From Paracoccaceae bacterium (lineage in GTDB: Bacteria > Pseudomonadota > Alphaproteobacteria > Rhodobacterales > Rhodobacteraceae): DNA of 64,000 bases. A program made the translations under genes and the position numbers. This document shows positions 41,739-53,075 of this stretch, in pieces. The notes under the pieces are model-generated. The model did no database searches and had not been told where the DNA came from. It worked only from the letters and a program-made list of their open reading frames with translations. The stretch's first letter is position 1. Every line of letters begins with the position of its first letter. The stretch spans positions 1-64,000 of the forward strand of contig JAABTV010000002.1 of assembly GCA_011389685.1 (NCBI GenBank). The letters run 5' to 3'.

Positions 41739-42503
41739 TTAGAGCAGACCCTCGGCGCGGAAGCTGAGTTCGGCGGATTTTCCGATGATGAGATGGTCAT
41801 GCAAGGTCAGCCCAAGGGCCTGCGCGGCGGTTGCGACCTGGCCGGTCATGGCGATATCCTCGGAGCTGGGCGTGGGGTCGCCCGATGGATGATTATGCAC
41901 CAGAATCAAGGCACTAGCATTGAGTTCCAGGGCGCGTTTCACGACCTCGCGCGGGTAGACGGGGACGTGATCGACAGTGCCCCGGGCCTGTTCCTCGTCG
42001 GCGATGAGCGTGTTCTTGCGGTCGAGATAGAGGACGCGGAACTGTTCGGTGTCGCGATGGGCCATGGTGGTGTGGCAATAGTCGAGCAGAGCGTCCCAGG
42101 ACGACACGACATGGCGCTGCATGATGCGCGACCGGGCCAGCCGCTGCGCCGCCGCCTCGACGATCTTCAACTCGCAAATCACCGCCTCTCCCACGCCCGT
42201 GACCTGGGCCAGACGCTCGGGCGGAGCAGCAATGACACGATTGAAATCACCGAATGTTTCCAGCAACTTATGCGCCAGAGGCTTGACATCCTGACGCGGG
42301 ATCGCGCGGAACAGGACCAGTTCGAGCATCTCGTAATCCGGCAGGGCCTGCGCGCCGCCCGAGAGAAAGCGGGCACGCAGGCGTTTGCGGTGATCGGCGA
42401 TATAGGAGGGGCGCTTGCCGGAGGGCAGCGCCGGGACGATCTCGACCTCGTCATCGTCGAAAAGCGGCAACGGGCCTTCGGAAAACTGGGGCGTGGCGGT
42501 CAT
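41739..42503 (-). CDS. radC: RadC family JAB-domain protein
   Basis: LILVHNHPSGDPTPSSEDIAMTGQV. Confidence 0.96.
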   Translation of the reverse strand: MTATPQFSEGPLPLFDDDEVEIVPALPSGKRPSYIADHRKRLRARFLSGGAQALPDYEMLELVLFRAIPRQDVKPLAHKLLETFGDFNRVIAAPPERLAQVTGVGEAVICELKIVEAAAQRLARSRIMQRHVVSSWDALLDYCHTTMAHRDTEQFRVLYLDRKNTLIADEEQARGTVDHVPVYPREVVKRALELNASALILVHNHPSGDPTPSSEDIAMTGQVATAAQALGLTLHDHLIIGKSAELSFRAEGLL

Positions 42504-42551
42504 GCCCCGAGTGTGGGCCGGATGTGGTGAAGGATTGGTTAATTTCGGCAA

Positions 42552-42680
42552 GGGTTAACGATTCTTTTGGGGCCGAAAAGGGGGGGTGCCATTCGGCTGC
42601 CATCCAGCTGCCGCCCGGCTGCCGGGGGAGCGGGTCGCGTGGTTCCGGGCAATCGTGAACGCAGCGCGCGGTGTTTGTTA
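42552..42680 (+). repeat. Intergenic element (copy 2): GGTTAAC...CCGAAA...GGGGGGTG...3x (C/A)GCTGCC (11-bp phase)...CCGGGCAATCG
   Basis: By-eye alignment with 27562-27695. Confidence 0.6.
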
Positions 42681-42693
42681 ACCGAAAAGAAAA

Positions 42694-42717
42694 GGGTGGG
42701 CAGATTGCCCACCCTAC
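42694..42717 (-). repeat. REP-like hairpin GGGTGGGCA-gat-TGCCCACCC-TAC (GTAG head on minus strand)
   Basis: Perfect 9-bp stem; same family as 9505 and 46551. Confidence 0.75.
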
Positions 42718-42754
42718 GGGTGATTCGCTCGGCCGGGGATCACAAGGAATCGAA

Positions 42755-42845
42755 CGTCGAATACCGATGATGCCAAACGAGAGGGCAGCACCTGGCCGGA
42801 TGCTGCCCGGGCGGCTTTGCCGCCGTTCCGGGCGGGGGATTCAAT
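42755..42845 (+). repeat. Structured repeat family, copy A (degenerate, no clear TIRs)
   Basis: AACGAgAGGGCAGCA...TGCTGCCCGGGCGGCtttGCCGCCgttCCGGGCGGG, shared with copies B and C. Confidence 0.6.
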
Positions 42846-42879
42846 CCAGCACGACACGCACCGGGCGGCTGTCCCGGAC

Positions 42880-44034
42880 TCAGCCCTTCATCGCGTCCCA
42901 GAAGCTCTTGACCGAGGAAAAGAAGGACGAGCTTTGCGGGTTGTTCTCTTCGCTCAGATCCTCGAATTCGCGGAGCAGCTCTTTCTGCCGCGCGGTGAGG
43001 TTGACCGGGGTTTCGACCGCGAGCTCGATGAACATGTCGCCCGCCGGGCCGCCGCGCAGGGCGGGCATGCCCTTGCCGCGCAGGCGCATCTGCCGGCCGG
43101 ATTGCGAGCCGGCGGGAATCTTCACACGGCTGCGGCCGCCGTCGATCGTGGGCACCTCGATATCGCCGCCCAGCGCGGCGGCGGTCATCGAGACCGGCAC
43201 GCGGCAGAAGAGATCGTTGCCTTCGCGCTCGAAGAGGTCGTGTTTCTCGACCTCGATGAATATGAAGAGATCACCCGCGGGGCCGCCGCGCATCCCGGCC
43301 TCGCCCTCGCCCGCCAGACGGATACGGGTGCCGGTCTCGACCCCCGCGGGAATGTTCACCGATAGCGAACGGTCGCGGTGGACCCGGCCCTGGCCGTGGC
43401 AGACCTTGCAGGGGTTCTGGACGATCTGGCCCAGACCGCCACAGGTCGGGCAGGTGCGTTCGACGGTGAAGAATCCCTGTTGCGCGCGGACCTTGCCCAT
43501 GCCCGAACAGGTCGGGCAGATGGTGGGTTCGGAGCCGCTTTCGGCGCCGCTGCCGTCGCAGGATTCGCATTGCACCGAGGAGGGCACGTTGATGGTTTTC
43601 TGCAGGCCGGAAAACGCCTCTTCGAGGGTGATGCGCAGGTTGTAGCGCAGGTCGGCGCCGCGGGTGGCGCGCTGCCGCCCGCCGGGGCCGCCGCGCCCGC
43701 CCATGAAATCGCCGAACAGATCGTCGAACACGTCCGAGAAGGCCGAGGCGAAATCGCCCTGGCCGGGATGGCCACCGGGACGCGGCCCGCCGCCGCCGCC
43801 CATGCCACCCTCGAAGGCGGCATGGCCGAAGCGGTCATAGGCGGCCTTCTTCTCGGCGTCCTTCAACACCTCGTAGGCTTCGTTCGCTTCCTTGAACTGG
43901 GTCTCGGCCTGCGGATTTTCGGCGTTGCGATCCGGGTGAAGCTCCTTGGCTTTCTTGCGGTAGGCCTTCTTGATCTCGTCGGGTGATGCACTCCTCGAAA
44001 CTCCGAGCACATCGTAAAAGTCGCGTTTTGCCAT
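42880..44034 (-). CDS. dnaJ: Molecular chaperone DnaJ
   Basis: [36 protein letters not shown]; four CxxCxGxG-type repeats. Confidence 0.99.
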   Translation of the reverse strand: MAKRDFYDVLGVSRSASPDEIKKAYRKKAKELHPDRNAENPQAETQFKEANEAYEVLKDAEKKAAYDRFGHAAFEGGMGGGGGPRPGGHPGQGDFASAFSDVFDDLFGDFMGGRGGPGGRQRATRGADLRYNLRITLEEAFSGLQKTINVPSSVQCESCDGSGAESGSEPTICPTCSGMGKVRAQQGFFTVERTCPTCGGLGQIVQNPCKVCHGQGRVHRDRSLSVNIPAGVETGTRIRLAGEGEAGMRGGPAGDLFIFIEVEKHDLFEREGNDLFCRVPVSMTAAALGGDIEVPTIDGGRSRVKIPAGSQSGRQMRLRGKGMPALRGGPAGDMFIELAVETPVNLTARQKELLREFEDLSEENNPQSSSFFSSVKSFWDAMKG

Positions 44035-44062
44035 CGGGTTATCCCCTTTCAAAAGACCGGAC

Positions 44063-44092
44063 GGGGCCGGGCCGGATCAACGACCCGGCCCC
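44063..44092 (-). promoter_or_regulatory. dnaK-dnaJ intergenic hairpin
   Basis: GGGGCCGGG-12nt-CCCGGCCCC perfect 9-bp stem. Confidence 0.6.
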
Positions 44093-44109
44093 TCTTGGTC
44101 CCTGAACGC

Positions 44110-46026
<1,917 letters not shown>

Positions 46027-46140
46027 GTTTTTCGATCCCTTCTACTTCAAGGCGACTTTCGAGGGCCGGACCCATTATGGCATCCACCCCCGGTTTGGGG
46101 TGCCGCGTCCGGTTTCGCCGGTTCACGGCGCTTCGAAGCG

Positions 46141-46170
46141 TATATAGGCAGGCGATTTTGGCGCTGCAAG
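46141..46170 (-). promoter_or_regulatory. Candidate RpoH (heat-shock) promoter for dnaK (CTTG-N18-CCTATATA)
   Basis: Motif upstream of dnaK on the minus strand. Confidence 0.45.
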
Positions 46171-46249
46171 CACCGGTATCACCGACAGTTTGCAAATATC
46201 GCGTGTTTTTTGCACCAATTGCCGGAATGAGACGTAACAAGGGGTTGGG

Positions 46250-46885
46250 ATGAAGCAATCTGGGCCGATCAATCTGCGCGGCGTGGCCGTGTTCAGGGGC
46301 GCGCTGGATGCGGGCGCGCAGGCCGCGCTGCTGGACCGGGTGCGCGAAATCGCCCGGGCGGCACCCATGTTTCACCCCGAAACCCGCCGGGGCAAGCGGA
46401 TGAGCGTGCGGCTGACCAGCGCCGGTGATTTCGGCTGGGTCAGCGACCGGCGCGGATATCGCTATGAGCCGCGTCATCCGTCGGGTGTGGACTGGCCGCC
46501 GATCCCGCCGGAGGTGATCGCGATCTGGGACCGCTTCGCAGCGTCGGGCCGGGTGGGCGAATCGCCCACCCTACGGGCGCCGCAATGCTGCCTGGTGAAT
46601 TATTACGGCGAAGGCGCGCGGATGGGGTTGCATCAGGATCGCGACGAGGCGGATTTTGCGCAACCGGTGGTGTCGGTCTCGCTGGGCGATGCGGGGCTGT
46701 TCCGGGTCGGCAATATCGAGCGCGGCGGCAAGACCGAGTCGATCTGGCTGGAAAGCGGCGACGTGGTGGTGATGAGCGGCGCCGCGCGGCTGGTCCATCA
46801 CGGGGTGGACCGGATCAGGTTCGCATCGAGCAGCCTTTTGCCTGGCGGCGGGCGGATCAACCTCACGCTGCGGGTGGTGACGTGA
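46250..46885 (+). CDS. alkB: AlkB-type alpha-ketoglutarate-dependent dioxygenase
   Basis: NYYGEGARMGLHQDRDEADFAQPVVSVSLGDAGLFRVG; RLVHHGVDRI. Confidence 0.94.
   Translation: MKQSGPINLRGVAVFRGALDAGAQAALLDRVREIARAAPMFHPETRRGKRMSVRLTSAGDFGWVSDRRGYRYEPRHPSGVDWPPIPPEVIAIWDRFAASGRVGESPTLRAPQCCLVNYYGEGARMGLHQDRDEADFAQPVVSVSLGDAGLFRVGNIERGGKTESIWLESGDVVVMSGAARLVHHGVDRIRFASSSLLPGGGRINLTLRVVT
46551..46574 (-). repeat. REP-like hairpin inside alkB coding sequence
   Basis: GGGTGGGCGA-a-TCGCCCACCC-TAC, read in frame as (R)VGESPTLR. Confidence 0.75.
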
Positions 46886-47010
46886 GGCGCGGGGCGAGAC
46901 GTGCCGGTCAGGGTGTATCGGGAAACCCTGAATCGCACATACCGTGGTCGCGCTTCGCGTTCTCGCGACATTTGCGATGCATTTCCTGTCGGGTCTTTCG
47001 CGAAACGCCC

Positions 47011-47243
47011 TAAGCGTATCGCGGCAAATCGGATTCCTCTCATGTCCAACGAAAGGGCAGCACAGGGCCGCGGTCGGGTGCTCACGACATCGGCGTTGCG
47101 CAGTTTATCTTGCAGCGTCTTTCCCTGCTTGAAGCGACGCGCGACCCTTCGAAAGCACCCGGCCGGGGGGCGGCCCGGTGCTGCCCGGGCGGCTTCGCCG
47201 CCGTTCCGGGCGGGAGAAATTCGATAAAAGCTGATACGCCCTA
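47011..47243 (+). repeat. Structured repeat family, copy B, with imperfect TIRs (GCGTATC/GATACGC)
   Basis: Core ATGTCCAACGAAAGGGCAGCAC; long stem 47055-47070/47171-47186 and 47071-47082/47154-47165; hairpin 47188-47202. Confidence 0.7.
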
Positions 47244-48065
47244 GCGCCGGGCATTCCAGCTCAGCGAGGCGTGGCGGCGGGTATAGAACTCTCCGATCAG
47301 GCCGAGCATCAGCAGGGTGATGCCCAGGATCATCGGGTAGTCGAGGTTCGAATAGCGCGGGAAATAGTTCACGAAGGTGAAACCGCGGGCCTGGTCGATG
47401 GCGTGAAACAGCGGGTTCCAGTCGAACATGGCAAGCATGTAGCCCGGCAGAGTGTTGGCCACGAACATCTTGCCCGAGGCGACCATGTTGGCGCGGGTGT
47501 AGAAGGTGGAGAAGACCGACACGAATGTGGGGAACCACGGCTTGATCGCCAGCAGCACGATGCCCACGGCAAAACCGGTGAACCATGCCACGAGGAAGGC
47601 GCCGAAGGCGGCGACGGGCTGATCTATCACGAAGCGGTTGATGACGACATAATAGCCGAACAGGATCACGAACAGCGACAGCACCTGGATATAGAGCGCG
47701 CCCAGCGCCGCCGCGAGGATCGACACGATGGTGTTCATCGGCGCGTGCTGCATCATCGGAGAAGCCGGGCCTTCGGAGGCGACCACGGAGCCCATGGTCT
47801 TGACATGGGTCATGTAGAGAAAGATCCCCGACATGATGTAGAGCAGGAAATCGCCGCGAATCGCCGACCGGCGCAGACCGAGCAGCGTGAACATGACATA
47901 GAACACCACCACCATGATCCCGATCTGCAACATGTTGACCAGGAGCGCCATGACCGCGTTGCCATGGCTCTTGCGCACCGAGCGCACGATCGAGTGATAG
48001 ACAAGTTCGAAAATGATGAAGGCCGAAACCAGCCTTGATCGTTTTCGGGGCCTTCGTTCGAACAT
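47241..48065 (-). CDS. ABC-2 type polysaccharide export permease (KpsM/Wzm-like)
   Basis: Six-TM-like ABC-2 permease (FELVYHSIVRSVRKSHGNAVMALLVNMLQIGIMVVVF...LMLGLIGEFYTRRHASLSWNARR). Confidence 0.85.
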   Translation of the reverse strand: MFERRPRKRSRLVSAFIIFELVYHSIVRSVRKSHGNAVMALLVNMLQIGIMVVVFYVMFTLLGLRRSAIRGDFLLYIMSGIFLYMTHVKTMGSVVASEGPASPMMQHAPMNTIVSILAAALGALYIQVLSLFVILFGYYVVINRFVIDQPVAAFGAFLVAWFTGFAVGIVLLAIKPWFPTFVSVFSTFYTRANMVASGKMFVANTLPGYMLAMFDWNPLFHAIDQARGFTFVNYFPRYSNLDYPMILGITLLMLGLIGEFYTRRHASLSWNARR

Positions 48066-48199
48066 GGCTGCACTGCTCCGCCGGGGTGCCTGTATTCTGG
48101 AACGGATTCCTTGCCGATCCGTTAGCTGCGGATCATAAGGGGGGCGGGCGGTTTTGACAACAAAGCCGCCCGGTGCCGCACGAAAAGGGAGTCCCGGAT

Positions 48200-48997
48200 T
48201 TGGATTACGAGCAACTGAGCAAGGTGATGCGCGAACTGGCCCTCAAGGCCGGCGAGACGATCATGGAAGTCTACCGGGCCGACGATTTCGAGGTGAAGGT
48301 CAAATCCGACGCCAGCCCGGTGACCGAGGCCGACGAGGCCGCCGATGCGGTGATCAGCGCGGGGCTGCGCGCGGGTTTTCCCGATGTGATGCTGGTGACC
48401 GAGGAGCAGGCCGCGTCGCATGCCGGGACCGGAGAGACGTTCCTGATCGTCGATCCGCTGGACGGGACCAAGGAATTCATCAACCGGCGTGGCGATTTCA
48501 CCGTCAATATCGCCTATGTCGAGGACGGTGTGCCGGTGCGGGGCATCGTCTATGCCCCCGCGCAGGAGCGGATGTTCTATACCATGCCCGATGGCGGCGC
48601 GGTCGAGGAGGAGGGGCCGTTCGATCCGATCAGACCCGGCGCGACCCGTCCGATCCGGGTCGGTGAGGCGGACAATTCCGCGCTGATGGTGGTGGCGTCG
48701 AAATCGCATCTCACCGACGAGACCCGCGACTATATCGCCAAATACGCGGTGAAGGAGTTCAAGAGCGCGGGATCGTCTCTCAAGCTCTGCCTGGTGGCGA
48801 CGGGCGAGGCCGATCTTTACCCGCGCGTCGGGCCGACGATGGAATGGGACACCGCCGCCGGACATGCGGTTCTGCGCGGCGCCGGTGGGCAGGTGGTGCG
48901 GTTCGATGACCATGCGCCGCTGCGCTATGGCAAACCGGGCTATCTCAATCCCTATTTCATCGCCCATGCGCCGTCGGTCGAGTTGAAACCGGCATGA
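48200..48997 (+). CDS. cysQ: 3'(2'),5'-bisphosphate nucleotidase CysQ (TTG start)
   Basis: SDASPVTEADEAAD; FLIVDPLDGTKEFINRRGDFTVNIAY; RBS AAGGGAG. Confidence 0.94.
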   Translation: MDYEQLSKVMRELALKAGETIMEVYRADDFEVKVKSDASPVTEADEAADAVISAGLRAGFPDVMLVTEEQAASHAGTGETFLIVDPLDGTKEFINRRGDFTVNIAYVEDGVPVRGIVYAPAQERMFYTMPDGGAVEEEGPFDPIRPGATRPIRVGEADNSALMVVASKSHLTDETRDYIAKYAVKEFKSAGSSLKLCLVATGEADLYPRVGPTMEWDTAAGHAVLRGAGGQVVRFDDHAPLRYGKPGYLNPYFIAHAPSVELKPA

Positions 48998-49794
48998 GCG
49001 TTCTGATCGTCATCCCGGCGCGTCATGGCTCGACGCGCTATCCCGGCAAGCCGCTGGTTGCCCTGACCGGCGCCGGGGGTGAGGCCAGGAGCCTGATCCG
49101 GCGGTCCTGGGAGGCGGCGCAGGGCGTGAATGGCGTGGGCCGGGTGGTGGTGGCCACGGATGACGCGCGCATCCGCGACGCGGCGGAAGGGTTTGGCGCC
49201 GAGGTGGTGATGACATCCACGGAGTGCCGCAACGGCACCGAACGCTGTGCCGAGGCGCTGGCGGCGCTGGGCGGCGGGTTTGACATCGTGGTCAACCTTC
49301 AGGGCGATGCGCCGCTGACGCCGGCGTGGTTCGTCGAAAGGTTGATCGCGGGGTTGCAGGGCGATCCGGGGGCCGAGGTGGCGACGCCGGTCTTGCGCTG
49401 TGACGGGCGGGCGCTCAACGGGTTTCTGGAGGACCGCCGCGCGGGGCGCGTGGGGGGCACGACAGCGGTTTTCGACCGGCATGGCCATGCGCTCTATTTC
49501 TCGAAAGAGGTGATCCCGTTCACCGGGCAGACCTATGACGATGCGGATGAGACGCCGGTGTTTCACCATGTCGGCGTCTATGCCTATCGCCCGGATGCGC
49601 TGAAGGATTACGCAGGCTGGGAGGAGGGGCCGCTGGAGCGCCTCGAAGGGTTGGAGCAGTTGCGGTTCATGGAGCAGGGGCGGCGCGTTCTGTGTGTCGA
49701 GGTCGCGGCGCGGGGGCGGCAGTTCTGGGAGTTGAACAACCCCGAGGACGTGCCCCGGATCGAGGCGATGATGCGCGAGATGGGGATGGAATGA
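48994..49794 (+). CDS. kdsB: 3-deoxy-manno-octulosonate cytidylyltransferase
   Basis: VLIVIPARHGSTRYPGKPL; VVNLQGDAPL. Confidence 0.95.
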   Translation: MSVLIVIPARHGSTRYPGKPLVALTGAGGEARSLIRRSWEAAQGVNGVGRVVVATDDARIRDAAEGFGAEVVMTSTECRNGTERCAEALAALGGGFDIVVNLQGDAPLTPAWFVERLIAGLQGDPGAEVATPVLRCDGRALNGFLEDRRAGRVGGTTAVFDRHGHALYFSKEVIPFTGQTYDDADETPVFHHVGVYAYRPDALKDYAGWEEGPLERLEGLEQLRFMEQGRRVLCVEVAARGRQFWELNNPEDVPRIEAMMREMGME

Positions 49795-51023
49795 CCCGGC
49801 CGCCGGTCAGTGTCGTCATCGTGAGCCGCGACCGGCCCGAAAGCCTGATCTGGTGCCTGACGGGGGTGGCGGGGCTGCGATACCCGGGTTTCGAGGTGAT
49901 CGTGGTGGCCGATCCGCCGGGCGTCGCGGCGGTACGGGCGAGCCGGTTTGACGGGCGTGTGAAGCTGATCCCGTTCGACCGGGCCAATATCTCGGCGGCG
50001 CGCAATCTCGGGGTCGCGCAGGCGGCGGGGGAGATTGTCGCCTTCATCGACGATGACGCAGTGCCCGAGCCGACATGGCTCGGCTATCTGACCGCGCCGT
50101 TTGCCAACCCGGACGTGGCGGCGGTGGGCGGGTTCGTGCGGGGGCGGAACGGGATCTCGTTCCAGTGGAAGGCGCGGATGGTCGATACCTGGGGGCGGGC
50201 CGAGCCGCTGGACGTGGACGAGGCGCAGCCCACGGTGCTGCACCCGGGGCCGGGGCAGGCGATCAAGACCGAGGGCACCAACATGGCGCTGCGGCGGACG
50301 GTCCTGGACCGGCTGGGCGGGTTCGATCCGAATTTCCGGTTCTATCTCGACGAGACCGACCTCAACATGCGGCTGGCGCGGGCGGGTTTGGCGACGGCGA
50401 TTGCCCCGATGGCGCAGGTGCATCACGCCTATGCCGCAAGCCCGCGGCGCAGCGCGGATCGCGCGGTGCGCGACCTGCACGAGATCGGGGCGAGCTGGGC
50501 GGTGTTCCTGCGCAAGCATTGCCCCGAGGCCGAGCGCGCCCGGCGCTGGCAGGAAGTGCAGAACGACGAGCGCGCGCGGCTGGGCGATCAGCAGGCGCGC
50601 GGGTTGATCGACACGGCCGATGTGCCGCGCATCTTTGCCAGCCTGTCCGCGGGGTTCGAGGAGGGTCAGGGACGCGAGATCGCGCCCTTGCCCGGGGTCG
50701 GGCCGCCGCAGGTGGCGTTCATGGAGTTCCCGGGCGCCGGGGGGGCGTCGGTCGTCCTGTCGGGGCGGACCTGGCAGGCGCGCCGGTTGCGCCGCGAGGC
50801 GCGCGCGCGGGTGGCGCGGGGCGAGACGGTAAGCCTGTTCCTGTTCTCGCCCACGACACGGTTTCACAAGGTGCGGATGAGCCCCGACGGGGTGTGGGAG
50901 CAGGTCGGCGGAGTGTTCGGGCGCAGCGAACGCAACGCGCCCCTGTTCCGGCTGATCGGATTCCGGGCGCGGGTCAACCAGGAAATCCGGCGCGTGGCCG
51001 CATTGCGCGCTATAGGCGAGTAG
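49791..51023 (+). CDS. Glycosyltransferase family 2
   Basis: PPVSVVIVSRDRPESLIWCLTGVAGLRYPGFEVIVV...FIDDDAVPEPTWL. Confidence 0.93.
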   Translation: MTRPPVSVVIVSRDRPESLIWCLTGVAGLRYPGFEVIVVADPPGVAAVRASRFDGRVKLIPFDRANISAARNLGVAQAAGEIVAFIDDDAVPEPTWLGYLTAPFANPDVAAVGGFVRGRNGISFQWKARMVDTWGRAEPLDVDEAQPTVLHPGPGQAIKTEGTNMALRRTVLDRLGGFDPNFRFYLDETDLNMRLARAGLATAIAPMAQVHHAYAASPRRSADRAVRDLHEIGASWAVFLRKHCPEAERARRWQEVQNDERARLGDQQARGLIDTADVPRIFASLSAGFEEGQGREIAPLPGVGPPQVAFMEFPGAGGASVVLSGRTWQARRLRREARARVARGETVSLFLFSPTTRFHKVRMSPDGVWEQVGGVFGRSERNAPLFRLIGFRARVNQEIRRVAALRAIGE

Positions 51024-51170
51024 GGTCAGGCAAAACCGCCACACTCCATAATTTTGCCCTGATTATTCCAAAATCCTGATGGTTGGGAATGTTTCGTTAC
51101 GGAAACCATGTCATAATTCCGTCCAACCGTCATGCGTCAACGACATGATGGACAAGCGAGGTTCAGGACG

Positions 51171-52064
51171 ATGAAAAAGAAAATCACCAAGGCGATATTC
51201 CCCGTTGCAGGTCTGGGCACCCGGTTCCTGCCCGCCACGAAATCGGTTCCCAAGGAAATCATGACACTGGTCGATCGACCGCTCATTCAATACGCGATCG
51301 ACGAGGCGCGGGCGGCAGGCATCAAGGAATTCATCTTCGTGACCTCGCGCGGCAAGGGTGCGCTCGAGGATTATTTCGACCATGCGCCCGCACTCGAACA
51401 GGAGTTGCGCAAGAAGGACAAGACCGAGCTTCTGGAGATTCTCAAGAACACCAACATGGATTCGGGCGCCATTGCCTATGTTCGCCAGCACAAGGCGCTG
51501 GGGCTGGGGCATGCGGTCTGGTGTGCCAAGCGGCTGATCGGGAATGAACCCTTCGCGGTGATCCTGCCAGATGACGTGATCGCGGCGGAAAAGCCCTGTC
51601 TGCAACAGATGGTCGAAGCCTATGAGGAAAACCCCGGCTGCGTGGTCGCCGCGATGGAGGTTCCAAGGGCGCAGACATCATCCTACGGCATCCTGAACGT
51701 AGGCGAGGACATGGGCGCGCGGGTCTCGGTCAAGGGCATGGTCGAGAAGCCCGACGCCGACAAGGCGCCATCGAACCTTGCCGTGATCGGGCGCTATCTG
51801 CTGACCCCGAACGTGCTGCGCAATCTCAACCGGATCAAGGCCGGGGCGGGCGGCGAGATCCAGTTGACCGACGCGATCGCCGCCGAGGTTCAGGAGGGCC
51901 GCCCGGTCTATGGCTATCGCTTCGCGGGACAGCGGTTCGATTGCGGATCGAAGGCCGGTTTCCTGCAGGCCACCGTGTCCTTTGCCCTTGCGCGCCCGGA
52001 TCTGCGGGATGGGTTGATGGAATATCTTCAGGACCTGCTGCATGTGGACAAGGCGGCGCAGTAG
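51171..52064 (+). CDS. galU: UTP-glucose-1-phosphate uridylyltransferase
   Basis: AIFPVAGLGTRFLPATKSVPKEIMTLVDRPLIQYAIDEA. Confidence 0.97.
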   Translation: MKKKITKAIFPVAGLGTRFLPATKSVPKEIMTLVDRPLIQYAIDEARAAGIKEFIFVTSRGKGALEDYFDHAPALEQELRKKDKTELLEILKNTNMDSGAIAYVRQHKALGLGHAVWCAKRLIGNEPFAVILPDDVIAAEKPCLQQMVEAYEENPGCVVAAMEVPRAQTSSYGILNVGEDMGARVSVKGMVEKPDADKAPSNLAVIGRYLLTPNVLRNLNRIKAGAGGEIQLTDAIAAEVQEGRPVYGYRFAGQRFDCGSKAGFLQATVSFALARPDLRDGLMEYLQDLLHVDKAAQ

Positions 52065-52091
52065 GCCCGTCAAGCGGGGCGGGGGGCAATC

Positions 52092-53075
52092 GTGACGACA
52101 GTTCTGGTGACCGGCGGGGCGGGCTATATCGGCTCGCACGCGTGCAAGGCGCTGAGCCTTGCGGGGATCACGCCGGTCACGTTCGACAACCTGGTGACCG
52201 GCTGGCGCGACGCGGTCAGGTTCGGCCCGTTCGAGCAGGGCGACCTTGTGGACCGGGCGCGGCTGGACGCGGTGTTCGCCGCTCACCGGCCCGATGCGGT
52301 GATGCATTTTGCCGCGCTGAGCCAGGTGGGCGAGAGCATGTCGGAGCCGGGGAAATACTGGCGCAACAATGTCGCCGGCTCGCTCAACCTGATCGAGGCG
52401 GCGGTGGCGGCGGGGTGCATGGATTTCGTGTTCAGTTCGACCTGTGCGACCTATGGCGATCAGGACAACGTGGTTCTGGACGAAAGCTGTGCGCAACGCC
52501 CGATCAATGCCTATGGCAAGTCCAAGCGCGCGATCGAGGAGATGCTGGCGGATTTCGGGGCGGCGCATGGGCTGCGATCGGTGATCTTTCGCTATTTCAA
52601 CGTGGCGGGCGCGGATGAAGAGGCCGAGGTGGGCGAGTTTCACCAGCCCGAGACGCATCTTGTTCCGCTGATCCTCGACGCCGTTGACGGGCGGCGCGGG
52701 GCGCTGACGGTGTTCGGCACCGATTACGATACGCCCGACGGCACATGTATTCGCGATTACGTGCATGTGAGCGACTTGGTCGAGGCGCATGTGCTGGGGC
52801 TGCGCTGGCTTGAGGCGGGCAAGGGCAGCCGGGTGTTCAACCTTGGCACCGGGCACGGGTTCTCGGTGCGCGAGGTGATCGCGGCGGCCGAGGCGGTGAC
52901 GGGGCGAAAGGTGCCCTATATCGAGGGACCAAGGCGGGCCGGGGATGCGGCCCGGCTGGTTTCCGGGTCGGAGCAGGCCGGGCAGGATCTGGGCTGGACG
53001 CCGGGCCGGTCGACGCTGGAGCGGATGATTTCGGATGCGTGGCGCTGGCACAAGGTGGGCCACTATGAAGAATAG
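52092..53075 (+). CDS. galE: UDP-glucose 4-epimerase
   Basis: VTGGAGYIGSHACKAL; SSTCATYGD; NAYGKSK. Confidence 0.95.
   Translation: MTTVLVTGGAGYIGSHACKALSLAGITPVTFDNLVTGWRDAVRFGPFEQGDLVDRARLDAVFAAHRPDAVMHFAALSQVGESMSEPGKYWRNNVAGSLNLIEAAVAAGCMDFVFSSTCATYGDQDNVVLDESCAQRPINAYGKSKRAIEEMLADFGAAHGLRSVIFRYFNVAGADEEAEVGEFHQPETHLVPLILDAVDGRRGALTVFGTDYDTPDGTCIRDYVHVSDLVEAHVLGLRWLEAGKGSRVFNLGTGHGFSVREVIAAAEAVTGRKVPYIEGPRRAGDAARLVSGSEQAGQDLGWTPGRSTLERMISDAWRWHKVGHYEE

Noticed and set aside
42594-42623. Short periodic repeats as a possible CRISPR remnant
   Set aside because: Unit is only 8 bp with 3-bp gaps, far below CRISPR repeat/spacer lengths, and no cas genes are present.
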